Assembly: GCA_000989675.1 (NCBI GenBank)
Contig: LBOT01000003.1
Location: 54,257 to 89,752 of the forward strand
DNA from: a candidate division WS6 bacterium GW2011_GWE2_33_157
Lineage (GTDB): Bacteria; Patescibacteriota; Dojkabacteria; SC72
DNA: 35,496 nucleotides
Direction of reading: 5' to 3'
The notes under the pieces were generated by a model that ran no database searches, was not told the origin of the DNA, and saw only the letters and a program-made list of their open reading frames with translations. Below, in pieces: positions 1 through 9,321 of this stretch (positions are counted from its first letter, which is position 1; each line of letters starts with the position of its first letter). The position numbers and the translations under genes are program-made.

Positions 1-103
1 AATGTATTATTGTTGTTCCCAAAGGTGTTTTCTGTTTAATATCTGAAGTTGGGGTTTCAAACTCTGAACTAAGTACTGCTTTTTGTTCTAATATTCCTCC
101 CAT
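1..103 (-). CDS. 5' end of an unidentified protein truncated by the window edge (MGGILEQKAVLSSEFETPTSDIKQKTPLGTTIIH...)
   Basis: Open minus-strand frame from ATG at 103 to the window edge; upstream of it lies a short AT-rich gap before the next features; no family recognised. Confidence 0.4.
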   Translation of the reverse strand, partial: MGGILEQKAVLSSEFETPTSDIKQKTPLGTTIIH

Positions 104-174
104 TTTAATAAAGTATTTTTCATATATATTAATTTAAAACCTTTATACAAAATATCATAGAATGAAACTATCTC

Positions 175-2637
175 CTACTCCGTGGGATTAGTTTCGTTTT
201 TCTCTTTGCTACTAGTGCTCATTACAGATCTATTACCACTCTCACTATATGTTTGATTACTCCACCTTATTATTTTATCTTCAATCACTTCTTTAGGCGT
301 ACCATATTTACTTCTCGAAAGCTCTATTACCTTATTCTTTAACCCAAATGGCTCAAACCTTGGAGGAAGCGATTTTGCACTAAATGTGTTTGATGTCATT
401 CCATCTATACATAACTTGATATACATTGAGTGTGCATCTAAAGAAACTAAATCCTCAGAAGCAATATTTGGAGCAAATTCTTTCTCTAAGATGGAAGCAT
501 CTGCCTGACTTACAACAAATGAACCTAAAGTTCCTACATTTCCAAATATAGCTTGCCTTACTGTTAAAGGTAATTGATCAATATATTGATTAGTCATACA
601 TAAATCTAGTTTAAATTTTCTAGCTTCTGAAAGAATCTTAGCAAAAGAATCTGTTGCAAAATTTTGGAATTCATCAACAAACAAATAGAAATCATTACGA
701 TCATCAGCAGCCATATCTACTCTTTCTAAAGCCGTAGATTGAAGCCTTGTTATAATCATTCCTCCAAGTAGAGATGCTGTTTCCTCTCCTAATTTACCCT
801 GAGCAAGATTAACAAGTAATATCTTTTTGTTATCCATTATCTCTCTTAAATCAATAGTCGATTTTACTTGTCCAATTATATTTCTAGTAACAGCAGAAGA
901 TACAAATCTTCCTACTTTGTTTTGTATTGGAGAAATACTTTCTGAAAGTAGTTTTTGATTCTGAGACATTTGAGCAAACTCTTCTTCCCAGAATTTAACC
1001 AAAATTGGATCATTCACCTGTTTAAGAATAAACTTTCTGTAATTACGATCTGTAAGTAGTCTTAATATTGAGAGGAGAGTTGTACCCTGAGCTTCAAGTG
1101 CAGTAGCAACAGTATTTGTAAGAATATATTGTAACCTTGGTCCCCAAGATGTACCAAATTGCTTTTTAAATACTTCCACTACTCCATCAGCAATCAAGTC
1201 CCTTTGAGATTTATCTTTTAATTCTAAAAGATTAAAACCAATAGGGAAATTTGTATCTGTAGGATTGAAATATATTACATCATCAATTCTCTCTGGAGGA
1301 ATGAAATCCAAAAGTTCATCAACTAACTCTCCGTGAGGATCTATTAAACATGCACCATCACCACGTAAGATATCAGAGATAAACATATTCTTAAATACTG
1401 TGGATTTACCAACACCTGTTTTACCTAATATATAGAAATGCTTTCTCCTATCTTCTCTTTTTATACCAAATTCAAATCTAGAACCTCTGTAATCTGTTTC
1501 CGCAAATACCGTTACACCATTCTCACCAACTTTAGGTAAATTCATAGGAGGTTCAATTTTCTTTGACCTACTCCATGCAATATTAGGAGTCTCTACTGAA
1601 ATATTTGGCATATGATATAGCGATGCTAATTCCTCAATATTTAATATGTCCACAATATCTGATGGTAAGTATCTTTTCACATAACTTTCATAAATTACTT
1701 TTCCAGATTTTGATGGTGACGAGTGTATAAAAGTATTTAAATGTGCTGTAGTAAACTGTTTGAAACTTGCAACAATATCCCTAAATATTTGTTCTGAATC
1801 CATCTGTGTTGAAGCCTTTGTAACAATCCTTACATTGAATTCAAAACCCAACTTAAGCATCTTAGTTTCAATCTCACTTAATTCTTCCTCTTGACCTGGT
1901 TCTAATTTAACAACCTCTTTTCTCTTAGTCTCTTCCCCATTTATATTTGATAGGGTATTACCTACTCCCTGCATTAACCCTGCTAATTGATCAAAAAATC
2001 CCCCTCCGTATGGATTTCTTCCTTCTTTAATTGCTGTAATATATTTTTTTGAATTACTCTGCCAATAGTTGGATACAGGTCTAACTAATATCTGTATCCA
2101 TGCATATTGATCTAACTTTAAATCTGATATTGCTCCAGTGATAGCAGCAAGTGGATCTACTTCAAAATTTCTAAATGTTTTAATCGGGAATATATAGTCT
2201 TTTTCTAATTCTACTTCTCCTGTTGTAACAAACAACTGTTTTTCCGTTTCTTTGTTTTTTGCATAATCATCCACATATCTAATATCTGCATTTGGATATT
2301 GAGCATATATTTGACCCTCTACAAATTTTGCTAAATGGTGTGGCACAACACTGTAGAACTTTATACCCTCATTACCACTTGAAGCTATCTCAAAACTAAT
2401 TAAATCTTCTGATTTTCTAGAATCTCCCAATATACCATGTATGGAGGCAAACATCTGCTCGGCAGCTAATGGAGTTCTATCATTCTCTTTTGGAACTAAT
2501 ATCTGCATTATTAATGGATTTCTTACTTCATCAAAAACCACTGATTCTTCCTTTGATTTACCACCGACAAGAAAAACGAAGGCTACAAAAAGAAGAGAAG
2601 CAAATATAAGTATTAATATTACAATTGGCATAGTCAT
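175..2637 (-). CDS. TraG/VirD4-like ATPase (type IV secretion / DNA-transfer family) with N-terminal TM and long N-terminal domain
   Basis: N-terminal hydrophobic segment; Walker A GKTGVGKS; LIDPHGELVDELL; Walker B-like FYLFVDEFQNFA; TraM-recognition-like C-terminal region. Confidence 0.85.
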   Translation of the reverse strand: MTMPIVILILIFASLLFVAFVFLVGGKSKEESVVFDEVRNPLIMQILVPKENDRTPLAAEQMFASIHGILGDSRKSEDLISFEIASSGNEGIKFYSVVPHHLAKFVEGQIYAQYPNADIRYVDDYAKNKETEKQLFVTTGEVELEKDYIFPIKTFRNFEVDPLAAITGAISDLKLDQYAWIQILVRPVSNYWQSNSKKYITAIKEGRNPYGGGFFDQLAGLMQGVGNTLSNINGEETKRKEVVKLEPGQEEELSEIETKMLKLGFEFNVRIVTKASTQMDSEQIFRDIVASFKQFTTAHLNTFIHSSPSKSGKVIYESYVKRYLPSDIVDILNIEELASLYHMPNISVETPNIAWSRSKKIEPPMNLPKVGENGVTVFAETDYRGSRFEFGIKREDRRKHFYILGKTGVGKSTVFKNMFISDILRGDGACLIDPHGELVDELLDFIPPERIDDVIYFNPTDTNFPIGFNLLELKDKSQRDLIADGVVEVFKKQFGTSWGPRLQYILTNTVATALEAQGTTLLSILRLLTDRNYRKFILKQVNDPILVKFWEEEFAQMSQNQKLLSESISPIQNKVGRFVSSAVTRNIIGQVKSTIDLREIMDNKKILLVNLAQGKLGEETASLLGGMIITRLQSTALERVDMAADDRNDFYLFVDEFQNFATDSFAKILSEARKFKLDLCMTNQYIDQLPLTVRQAIFGNVGTLGSFVVSQADASILEKEFAPNIASEDLVSLDAHSMYIKLCIDGMTSNTFSAKSLPPRFEPFGLKNKVIELSRSKYGTPKEVIEDKIIRWSNQTYSESGNRSVMSTSSKEKNETNPTE

Positions 2638-2682
2638 AACATAGACATTTTACCCTAGAAAGAGAATATTTAGAAGATACTC

Positions 2683-3891
2683 TTAAAAAGAGTACATCCT
2701 AGAGATATCTTTACCCAAAATGATAACAATATCTCCTGTTGTCATAAATGATGGCCTACCCTCTATTATTTCATATTGACCAGGGAATATCTCCATTATC
2801 GTAGATAGGGAATCATTGTATTCTTCCTTATTCGGAACATAAAAGATTGTATTGTCTACATTATTTGGAGCATTTTCAAACCTTACTACCTCACACCCAC
2901 TATTTCTAATTCTTCTTGCATACTGCCCTGCAGCACCAGTTACTCCACTCCCATTATAAACCTCAACTCTTGTTCTCTCTTTCTCTAGCTCACGATCAAT
3001 CATACTATCTATATGCTCTCTCCAAGTAGCATCAAACTCACTTGTTTTGATTGTATTTGATATACCCCCGCTATCAACCAATTCTTCTTGAGAAAGGTAT
3101 TTGTTATCACTTAAATCAATGATATAAGGTCTAGAAGAAAGTGTTCCCTGCTCTATTTGTTTTAACTTAACAACAGTACTTGCTAGTGTTGGTAAAGAGG
3201 AATAAACAGTTGATTCTGAATCTTTAAACTTAGATGCAGAAAAAATTAGATTAACCCAACCCAATCTTGAGATAAAGCTATTAAGAAAAAAGGCATCATC
3301 TGATGCTTCGAAACCATTTGCATAGTATTGAGCATATATTGGGTCTCCCGTTGATTCTCCCAGCTTCTCACTAAAGACCTTGAACGATGATGCATTAAAC
3401 CATATATATTCATCAATATTAGTACCTAAAACTTGTTCTATTTGCCATATTGCATACTCAACCCCTCTGCCTCTTTGTTTAAACTCTCCAGCATATTTAA
3501 ACGAAGACACTGGAACTGTATTACCGAAATCCTCTTCTAATCCTGCATACTCTACCCATCCTGGCAAATACACAAGTATTGAAATCTGTTTATCCTTATT
3601 CTCCAAGTACAAATATACCCTACTTATCCTTTCAGACTCGTTATACTCCTCCTCAAATACTACCAATGTTTTTTCAAGAGCATCTTTCTTACTTGAAAGT
3701 AAGTAATATTCCGTATTTCCTCCTTCTAAAGGATTCTCATTTTTTACATTGTTAAAGCTAATATATGAGTATATCCCTCCTGCAAGGAGTAATGTACAAA
3801 AAAGATAAAACAAAACATTACCAAATTTAATTTTTATTTTTGGCTTTTTCTTTTCAACCGATGCTCTGTATCTTTCTCTACCTGTACTCAT
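2683..3891 (-). CDS. Membrane-anchored LCP-like protein with C-terminal LytR_C domain
   Basis: N-terminal TM; LCP-like region (VEYAIWQIEQVLGTNIDEYIWFNASSFKVFSEKLG); LytR_C-type region RVEVYNGSGVTGAAGQYARRIRNSGCEVV. Confidence 0.75.
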   Translation of the reverse strand: MSTGRERYRASVEKKKPKIKIKFGNVLFYLFCTLLLAGGIYSYISFNNVKNENPLEGGNTEYYLLSSKKDALEKTLVVFEEEYNESERISRVYLYLENKDKQISILVYLPGWVEYAGLEEDFGNTVPVSSFKYAGEFKQRGRGVEYAIWQIEQVLGTNIDEYIWFNASSFKVFSEKLGESTGDPIYAQYYANGFEASDDAFFLNSFISRLGWVNLIFSASKFKDSESTVYSSLPTLASTVVKLKQIEQGTLSSRPYIIDLSDNKYLSQEELVDSGGISNTIKTSEFDATWREHIDSMIDRELEKERTRVEVYNGSGVTGAAGQYARRIRNSGCEVVRFENAPNNVDNTIFYVPNKEEYNDSLSTIMEIFPGQYEIIEGRPSFMTTGDIVIILGKDISRMYSF

Positions 3892-3893
3892 AT

Positions 3894-4847
3894 TTAAACT
3901 TTAAAAGTTAATCTATTTCCATTCTCCTTTACAAAACTAAGAAGTACTTCCTCCAACATTATACTGTTACTATTAACCCTACCTTCCGCATAAAGAGAAT
4001 CTCCTTTAATATGTAAGCCTAAGTATTTAAGTGTAGCCCTAATTTGATGCATACGCCCAGTTTCAATCTTTATTAATGCTTGGTTGTTAGAATACAATAC
4101 ATAGCTTAAAGCGTATTTAGAACCATCAAACTCATATCTTTTGAATTCCATCTTATATCTATCCCTACTACTTCTTCCTATATATCCTTCCACTTTTTCC
4201 CACTTTTTCCAAGGTTCAATATCTATATTCATTCTTTCTAAGTATTTTTCAATATCCAAATCCTGATCAATATTTTTGTACTCATTACTTTCTTCCAGAT
4301 ATGCATGATATATCTTTATTACCTCATGCCTTTTAAACAAACCTCTTAAATATTCTTGTGTATGCTTATTTTTTGCAACAACCATTAAACCTGAGACCCC
4401 CTTATCCAACCTATGAACAATACCCCCCTTGTCTAGTAAACCATCATATTCATTTTTACTTTCTAAATAGTAACGAATGAAATTAGCTAAAGTTCTATCA
4501 CTATTTCCTACTCCAGGATGGACAACTAAATTTTTCTGTTTATACAAAACAATTAGTTCCTCATCTTCATACCTAATATCTAAATCCCCTTTCTGTGGAA
4601 GAATCTCCTTGCTTAAATCCAACTTATTATTAATATCCAACCAATATTTCTCATCAATGTATATTACATCTCTTTCCTTAAATCTATACGCTTTTTTACA
4701 TATATTTCCATTTACACTACACCCCTTTTCTATGTAATTTTGTACTAAAGATCTTGTTAAAGATATATTCCCCATTTCCTCTAGGATGCTGTGCACAACA
4801 CTATCTAATCTCTGTCCAATATATTTATCCTCTATTACACTTTCCAT
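3894..4847 (-). CDS. RluA family pseudouridine synthase
   Basis: S4-like N-terminus and catalytic GGIVHRLDKGVSGLMVVAKN motif; C-terminal GRMHQIRATLKYLG. Confidence 0.9.
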   Translation of the reverse strand: MESVIEDKYIGQRLDSVVHSILEEMGNISLTRSLVQNYIEKGCSVNGNICKKAYRFKERDVIYIDEKYWLDINNKLDLSKEILPQKGDLDIRYEDEELIVLYKQKNLVVHPGVGNSDRTLANFIRYYLESKNEYDGLLDKGGIVHRLDKGVSGLMVVAKNKHTQEYLRGLFKRHEVIKIYHAYLEESNEYKNIDQDLDIEKYLERMNIDIEPWKKWEKVEGYIGRSSRDRYKMEFKRYEFDGSKYALSYVLYSNNQALIKIETGRMHQIRATLKYLGLHIKGDSLYAEGRVNSNSIMLEEVLLSFVKENGNRLTFKV

Positions 4848-5223
4848 CTTTATCGAAAATACAAATTAAGATAATTAAGAGAGCATATATAACTATGAAA
4901 ATATCTGCAATATTTAAGGACATATTAAAGACATTAATATAGTCACATATGTATTTTAGAAACACTCTAACTACAAAATTACTAAAACCTAGTATTACAA
5001 CACCAAATGTTAAATACCTTATTATACCCTTTACCCTAGTACCTATAAATATTAAGAAGGATAGTATTAAAAACGATATTATTTCTTCATATATTATATC
5101 TATTCCAAACGCGACTCCCCTATTTTTTACACACCCGTTATTAGAAAAAAAGTATACCGAAAGAAAAACATTTATTAATGAAATCAAGACTGAAAGGGAA
5201 AAAGTATATATATCTTTTTTCAT
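4825..5223 (-). CDS. Signal peptidase II (LspA)-like membrane protein, apparently degenerate
   Basis: Four hydrophobic segments, NRGVAFGI motif, GFSNFVVRV in place of GxxGNxxDR, FNMSLNIADIFIV matching the FNxAD region. Confidence 0.65.
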   Translation of the reverse strand: MKKDIYTFSLSVLISLINVFLSVYFFSNNGCVKNRGVAFGIDIIYEEIISFLILSFLIFIGTRVKGIIRYLTFGVVILGFSNFVVRVFLKYICDYINVFNMSLNIADIFIVIYALLIILICIFDKDGKCNRG

Positions 5224-5224
5224 A

Positions 5225-6037
5225 CTATTTTAACTTAACCGACCTTACAGCTGAAACACTTTCAATACGCACTCTAGCCATCTTTAAGTCAACAATAAAG
5301 GATATGCCCATAACTATTGACCATATTACAAAGATAGCAATTAAAACATCCTCTAAGAATGACAACTCACTTGTAAGATATAGATAGGAGATATACAAAG
5401 AAGAAATTAAAACAACTAAAAATCCTACATAACCCAATACATATTTCTCCCTTAGTGGATTCTTAACAACTTTGTATATAAATTTAAACAGTAAGAAAAA
5501 TACTGCTAATAAAGCTATCAATACTAAACCTTTATATATCCAATCATTGAAACCACTATTAATACCAATATACATAAACGAAAGCCCTAACATAGTGGTT
5601 GAGGAGAAATATATTGGAAAAAACATATGCTTTAATCTCCATTTCTTCAATACTAAAGCATAGAAGGTCATAAATATTAATAATGAAACAAACATTCCTA
5701 ATATTACTAAACCACCATCCCATATACTAAAGAATCTCCAAGGAAGAAGTCTAAAAAAATATATATCTTCTCCATACTTCTCATATGGTAACCAGTACCA
5801 AATAAATAATCTAAATGTTTCCCACTCCAATATGATGTATACAATTCTCCCAACGATACCACTTAAAAGACCTGATACTAAAAACATATCAAAAACAGAT
5901 GATCTGTTTTTTCTAGACTCTGCACTTCCTCTCCAGAATACATACAAGCCACAAAGAAAGATTACTGAATATACAACTAATGGGTGAATATTTCTAATAA
6001 TCTCATTTGTTCTAAATAGCAGTTCGTTCACAATCAA
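5225..6037 (-). CDS. Prolipoprotein diacylglyceryl transferase (Lgt)-like integral membrane protein, divergent
   Basis: Multi-TM; VGRIVYIILEW and SIWDGGLVILG resemble Lgt motifs but catalytic residues are not evident; TTG start; adjacent to LspA-like gene. Confidence 0.55.
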   Translation of the reverse strand: MIVNELLFRTNEIIRNIHPLVVYSVIFLCGLYVFWRGSAESRKNRSSVFDMFLVSGLLSGIVGRIVYIILEWETFRLFIWYWLPYEKYGEDIYFFRLLPWRFFSIWDGGLVILGMFVSLLIFMTFYALVLKKWRLKHMFFPIYFSSTTMLGLSFMYIGINSGFNDWIYKGLVLIALLAVFFLLFKFIYKVVKNPLREKYVLGYVGFLVVLISSLYISYLYLTSELSFLEDVLIAIFVIWSIVMGISFIVDLKMARVRIESVSAVRSVKLK

Positions 6038-6075
6038 TTTCCTAATACTTTATACTTCCTATTCTATCAAAATTT

Positions 6076-6822
6076 CTATCTTCTCTTTTTCTTCTTATTC
6101 TTCTTTTTCTTTTTGCCTTTATTTGTTTGCTCTGAATCTTTATTTACAATTACCTGTTCTATTTCTACAGCTTTTGTTTTTGAATTTAGCTTGGTCTTTG
6201 TAGTATCAAGTAATGCAAGAATACCACTACCTAACTTTACAGCAAAACTACTACCTGTCTTGTACTTAGTCCTCTTAGATTCAACTGTTTGAGTAGCATG
6301 TTCCTTTGAAGCTAATACCTGTTGTTCCATAACTTGAGCATTAGGATACTGCTCTTCTCCTACGGCCCTTTCTCTCACTTGAGTTCCACAGTATTCACAA
6401 TGCTTATGATCTTTGTTTATTAACATACCACATGAAGGACATTTCTTCTTTATCTCAAAACCACAGTTGGTACAAAATACAAATCCTGGGAATAGCTGAC
6501 TACCACACTTTGGACAATCACCTAGTTCTGATGTCTCAAATTTAAGATATCTTCTCTCTAAATCAGCCCAGTAAATCTCCTCAATCGTTTCACTTGGTCT
6601 AATAATCAAATATATTATTAACCCTGGAATATTTAATATTATGACTAAAAGTAAGTATGTTATCCTTATACTCTTCTTTGAAGTCCTCTCTCCTGAATCA
6701 ATCCAAACCCATCCTATTAATACCAACCAGAAAATAACTAACACAAAGCTAAGAAATGTTCCCAACATATCAAAATTTAAATTCCCAACGAAATCAAAGA
6801 AACCAAGTATAAAATTCTCCAT
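6076..6822 (-). CDS. Two-TM protein with double zinc ribbon and Lys/Arg-rich C-terminal tail
   Basis: CPKCGSQLFPGFVFCTNCG and CPSCGMLINKDHKHCEYCG zinc ribbons; two N-terminal TM segments; terminal KGKKKKKNKKKKRR. Confidence 0.75.
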   Translation of the reverse strand: MENFILGFFDFVGNLNFDMLGTFLSFVLVIFWLVLIGWVWIDSGERTSKKSIRITYLLLVIILNIPGLIIYLIIRPSETIEEIYWADLERRYLKFETSELGDCPKCGSQLFPGFVFCTNCGFEIKKKCPSCGMLINKDHKHCEYCGTQVRERAVGEEQYPNAQVMEQQVLASKEHATQTVESKRTKYKTGSSFAVKLGSGILALLDTTKTKLNSKTKAVEIEQVIVNKDSEQTNKGKKKKKNKKKKRR

Positions 6823-6848
6823 TTTAATCTCAATAAATATTAAGAATC

Positions 6849-6932
6849 TGGTCGAGGAGGGAGTTGAACCCTCACACTATTGCTAGCACGGGATTTTGAG
6901 TCCCGCGTGTCTGCCAGTTCCACCACTCGACC
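6849..6932 (-). tRNA. tRNA-Leu(CAA)
   Basis: Minus strand ggtcgag...cgggactcaaaatcccg...(gggttcaactccc)...ctcgacc-a; 7-bp acceptor, anticodon loop CTCAAAA, long variable arm, T-loop GTTCAACTC. No encoded CCA. Confidence 0.93.
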
Positions 6933-6974
6933 TAATTCAAGTATTATATATCAATAAAATATGTATTGTATATA

Positions 6975-8291
6975 CTACTTTCCTTCTTTGTACAAATTTC
7001 TGAAACTGGCTATTTCTTTTACAAATGCTAAATCTATTATACCGGTTGGACCATTCCTATGCTTTGCAACAAATACCTCCGCAGTTCCCTTCTTTTCAGT
7101 ATCTGGATTCCATGTTTCCTCCCTATCCAAAAATATTACAACATCAGCATCCTGTTCAATAGAACCTGACTCTCTCAAGTCAGATAGCTGTGGTCTTCTT
7201 CCCTGTCTTTGTTCAATAGCACGAGAAAGCTGTGAAAGAGCAACTACAGGAACATTTAATTCTTTAGCAAGATTCTTTAATCCTTGAGATACCTCCGCTA
7301 CCTCCAAAGTTCTACTCTCTTTACTATTACCATGCATAAGCTGAAGGTAGTCAACAAAAATAATATCTACTCCTTGTTCTAATGCTAATCTCCTTGCTTT
7401 GGTTCTTACTTGATTAATATGCTGTCCAGCCATATCATCGACATATATATTTGCATCAGCCAGCTCACCCATTGTATTTGCTAATTTAACAACCTTCTCT
7501 TCGGTTAATTTGTTTGTTCTAATTTCCCAGAAAGGAATACCCGATTGCATACCCAGTAGTCTATCCATAATTTGCATATTGGACATTTCCAAAGAAAAGA
7601 ATGCTACATTCTTTTTCTCAACTAAAGAAGCATGCCTCATCATATCTAGCGCAAGAGAAGTTTTACCTACAGACGGTCTTGCAGCAACGATAACTAAGTC
7701 AGATTTTTGGAATCCACCAAGTAATACATCCAATTCTCTAAAACCAGTTGAAATACCAGAATAGTCGTCTGATTCTTTAGCATGTGCAGCTCTCTCATAT
7801 GCATCTTTAAGTAGTTCCTTAATATGCACAAAGTTACTCTTTATTCCCTCCTGAGCTACATCGAATAGTAATGTCTCTGATCTATCCACTACCTCGGCAA
7901 CTCCAACTGTTTCATCATATGCCATTTTTGTAATCTCTGAAGATGAGGATATTAAACCTCTCCTTGTAGCTGTCTCCTTTACAATATTTGCATACTCCTC
8001 CGCGTGTGCAGAAGTTGGAACAAATGATGCTAACTCAGTAAGATATGCCCTACCTCCTACCTTGCTTAATATCTTACTTTTCTTCAACTTATCTGAAACT
8101 GTAACTAAATCTATTGGAAGACCACTCTCAAAAAGTTCTAATACACTCTTATATATTGCAACATGACGATCATCATAGAAGTGTTGAGGTTTTAACCACC
8201 CAGATACATTTATCAATGCATCTTTATCTAAAAGTATTGAACCTAAAACTGATTTCTCTGCTTCTAAGTTTTGAGGCGGAACTCTATCCAT
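6975..8291 (-). CDS. dnaB: Replicative DNA helicase DnaB
   Basis: N-terminal PPQNLEAEKSVLGSILLD; Walker A ARPSVGKTSLALD; DYLQLMHG; SQLSRAIEQRQGRRPQLSDLRESGSIEQDADVV. No intein. Confidence 0.97.
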   Translation of the reverse strand: MDRVPPQNLEAEKSVLGSILLDKDALINVSGWLKPQHFYDDRHVAIYKSVLELFESGLPIDLVTVSDKLKKSKILSKVGGRAYLTELASFVPTSAHAEEYANIVKETATRRGLISSSSEITKMAYDETVGVAEVVDRSETLLFDVAQEGIKSNFVHIKELLKDAYERAAHAKESDDYSGISTGFRELDVLLGGFQKSDLVIVAARPSVGKTSLALDMMRHASLVEKKNVAFFSLEMSNMQIMDRLLGMQSGIPFWEIRTNKLTEEKVVKLANTMGELADANIYVDDMAGQHINQVRTKARRLALEQGVDIIFVDYLQLMHGNSKESRTLEVAEVSQGLKNLAKELNVPVVALSQLSRAIEQRQGRRPQLSDLRESGSIEQDADVVIFLDREETWNPDTEKKGTAEVFVAKHRNGPTGIIDLAFVKEIASFRNLYKEGK

Positions 8292-8297
8292 ATATTT

Positions 8298-8945
8298 TTA
8301 TTTAAGAAATATTACTTCCATATTTTTGTTCTCCTGCTCAACTGTTGGAGTAACATTAACATATGTTTCTTCTCTTACATTAGTAAAACCGAAGTATTTA
8401 ATAAAATCTTCTCTACTCTTTAAGTCCTTACCAATTTTTAAACCATCCTGTTTATAAGCACATGGAATTAAAATTGTAGGATCTATGTAATTAATTATCT
8501 TTTCTAATTTCTCATATTCTACAAAGAGATCACCATTACCAATTGGAATTATCAATACATCCACATCCCCTAAATCCTTTGCTAATGAAATATCTACATC
8601 ATTTTTTAACAAACCCATATATACAACTCGCAGTACGGTTTCATCTATTGTAAAGAATGTAGAATCAACATCTCTTCTAATCATTAATCCGCCAATTTCA
8701 AACTCTCCAGGAGATGATATCTCTATTATCTTATCCCTATGCTCTGGTTCTACTTTCTTTAATAAATCATTTTCAGCTAAGATATTCTCTTTCCCCTCCA
8801 ACCCCTTATCTGTGAAAAGAACGACATCTGCGCTACTCTTGCTTAAACTCAATCCACTCTGTTTTAATGCGAGAGGGTCTGTAAGAACGGTAGTATCACC
8901 TGTACTTAATTGAAAGGAAGACCAACCTAGACTTTTAATCTTCAT
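8298..8945 (-). CDS. MBL-fold hydrolase-like protein (UlaG-type)
   Basis: MKIKSLGWSSFQLSTGDTTVLTDPL, SPGEFEIGG, and VLIIPIGNGD resemble small MBL-fold (L-ascorbate lactonase UlaG-like) proteins. Confidence 0.7.
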   Translation of the reverse strand: MKIKSLGWSSFQLSTGDTTVLTDPLALKQSGLSLSKSSADVVLFTDKGLEGKENILAENDLLKKVEPEHRDKIIEISSPGEFEIGGLMIRRDVDSTFFTIDETVLRVVYMGLLKNDVDISLAKDLGDVDVLIIPIGNGDLFVEYEKLEKIINYIDPTILIPCAYKQDGLKIGKDLKSREDFIKYFGFTNVREETYVNVTPTVEQENKNMEVIFLK

Positions 8946-8996
8946 ATTTACTATTTAACATCTTATTGGGCAGTAACACTGTAGAGTATACCAGAT

Positions 8997-9221
8997 TTAT
9001 GCATCTGACAACCCTAAAGATTTTCTAATATCATCTACCAAGGTTTCTTTCATCTGTTTTCTAATCATTTCTAATTTCAAACTCTCTAAAGAAGATATTA
9101 CAGCTTGCAACTGAGTCATCACCTTATCCTCTTCTGCATTACTTTTCATCATCCTTTTTACACCACCAATCTGTCCCTCTATCCTACTCACTCTATTTTC
9201 AATTCTTTTTGAATATTTCAT
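8997..9221 (-). CDS. CsoR/FrmR-family (DUF156) four-helix transcriptional regulator-like protein
   Basis: RIENRVSRIEGQIGGVKRMM...QLQAVISSLESLKLEMI matches the family core. ORF can extend to 9308, but MKYSKRIEN at 9221 is a better start because the longer form runs into the hsp20 promoter/CIRCE-like site. Confidence 0.75.
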   Translation of the reverse strand: MKYSKRIENRVSRIEGQIGGVKRMMKSNAEEDKVMTQLQAVISSLESLKLEMIRKQMKETLVDDIRKSLGLSDA

Positions 9222-9291
9222 ATATTGCTCTAGTATATTTTTTTCTTTGACTAAAATCAACGGAAACACATCAATATTCTTACAAACCCTC

Positions 9292-9321
9292 TTGACAACA
9301 TTTAGCACTCGGCGCTATACT
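9292..9321 (+). promoter_or_regulatory. Putative sigma70-type promoter of hsp20
   Basis: TTGACA (9292-9297), 18-nt spacer, TATACT (9316-9321), 42 nt upstream of the hsp20 ATG. Confidence 0.75.

Noticed and set aside
3380-3706. 108-aa plus-strand ORF
   Set aside because: Antisense to the LCP-like/LytR_C gene with no motif.
4949-5387. Plus-strand ORFs over the LspA/Lgt-like genes
   Set aside because: Opposite-strand ORFs have no TM or motif logic, whereas the minus-strand ORFs show coherent TM patterns and family motifs.
6641-7287. Plus-strand ORFs 6641-6886 and 6961-7287
   Set aside because: The first runs into the tRNA-Leu gene (GVEPSHYC is the typical tRNA read-through peptide); the second is antisense to dnaB.
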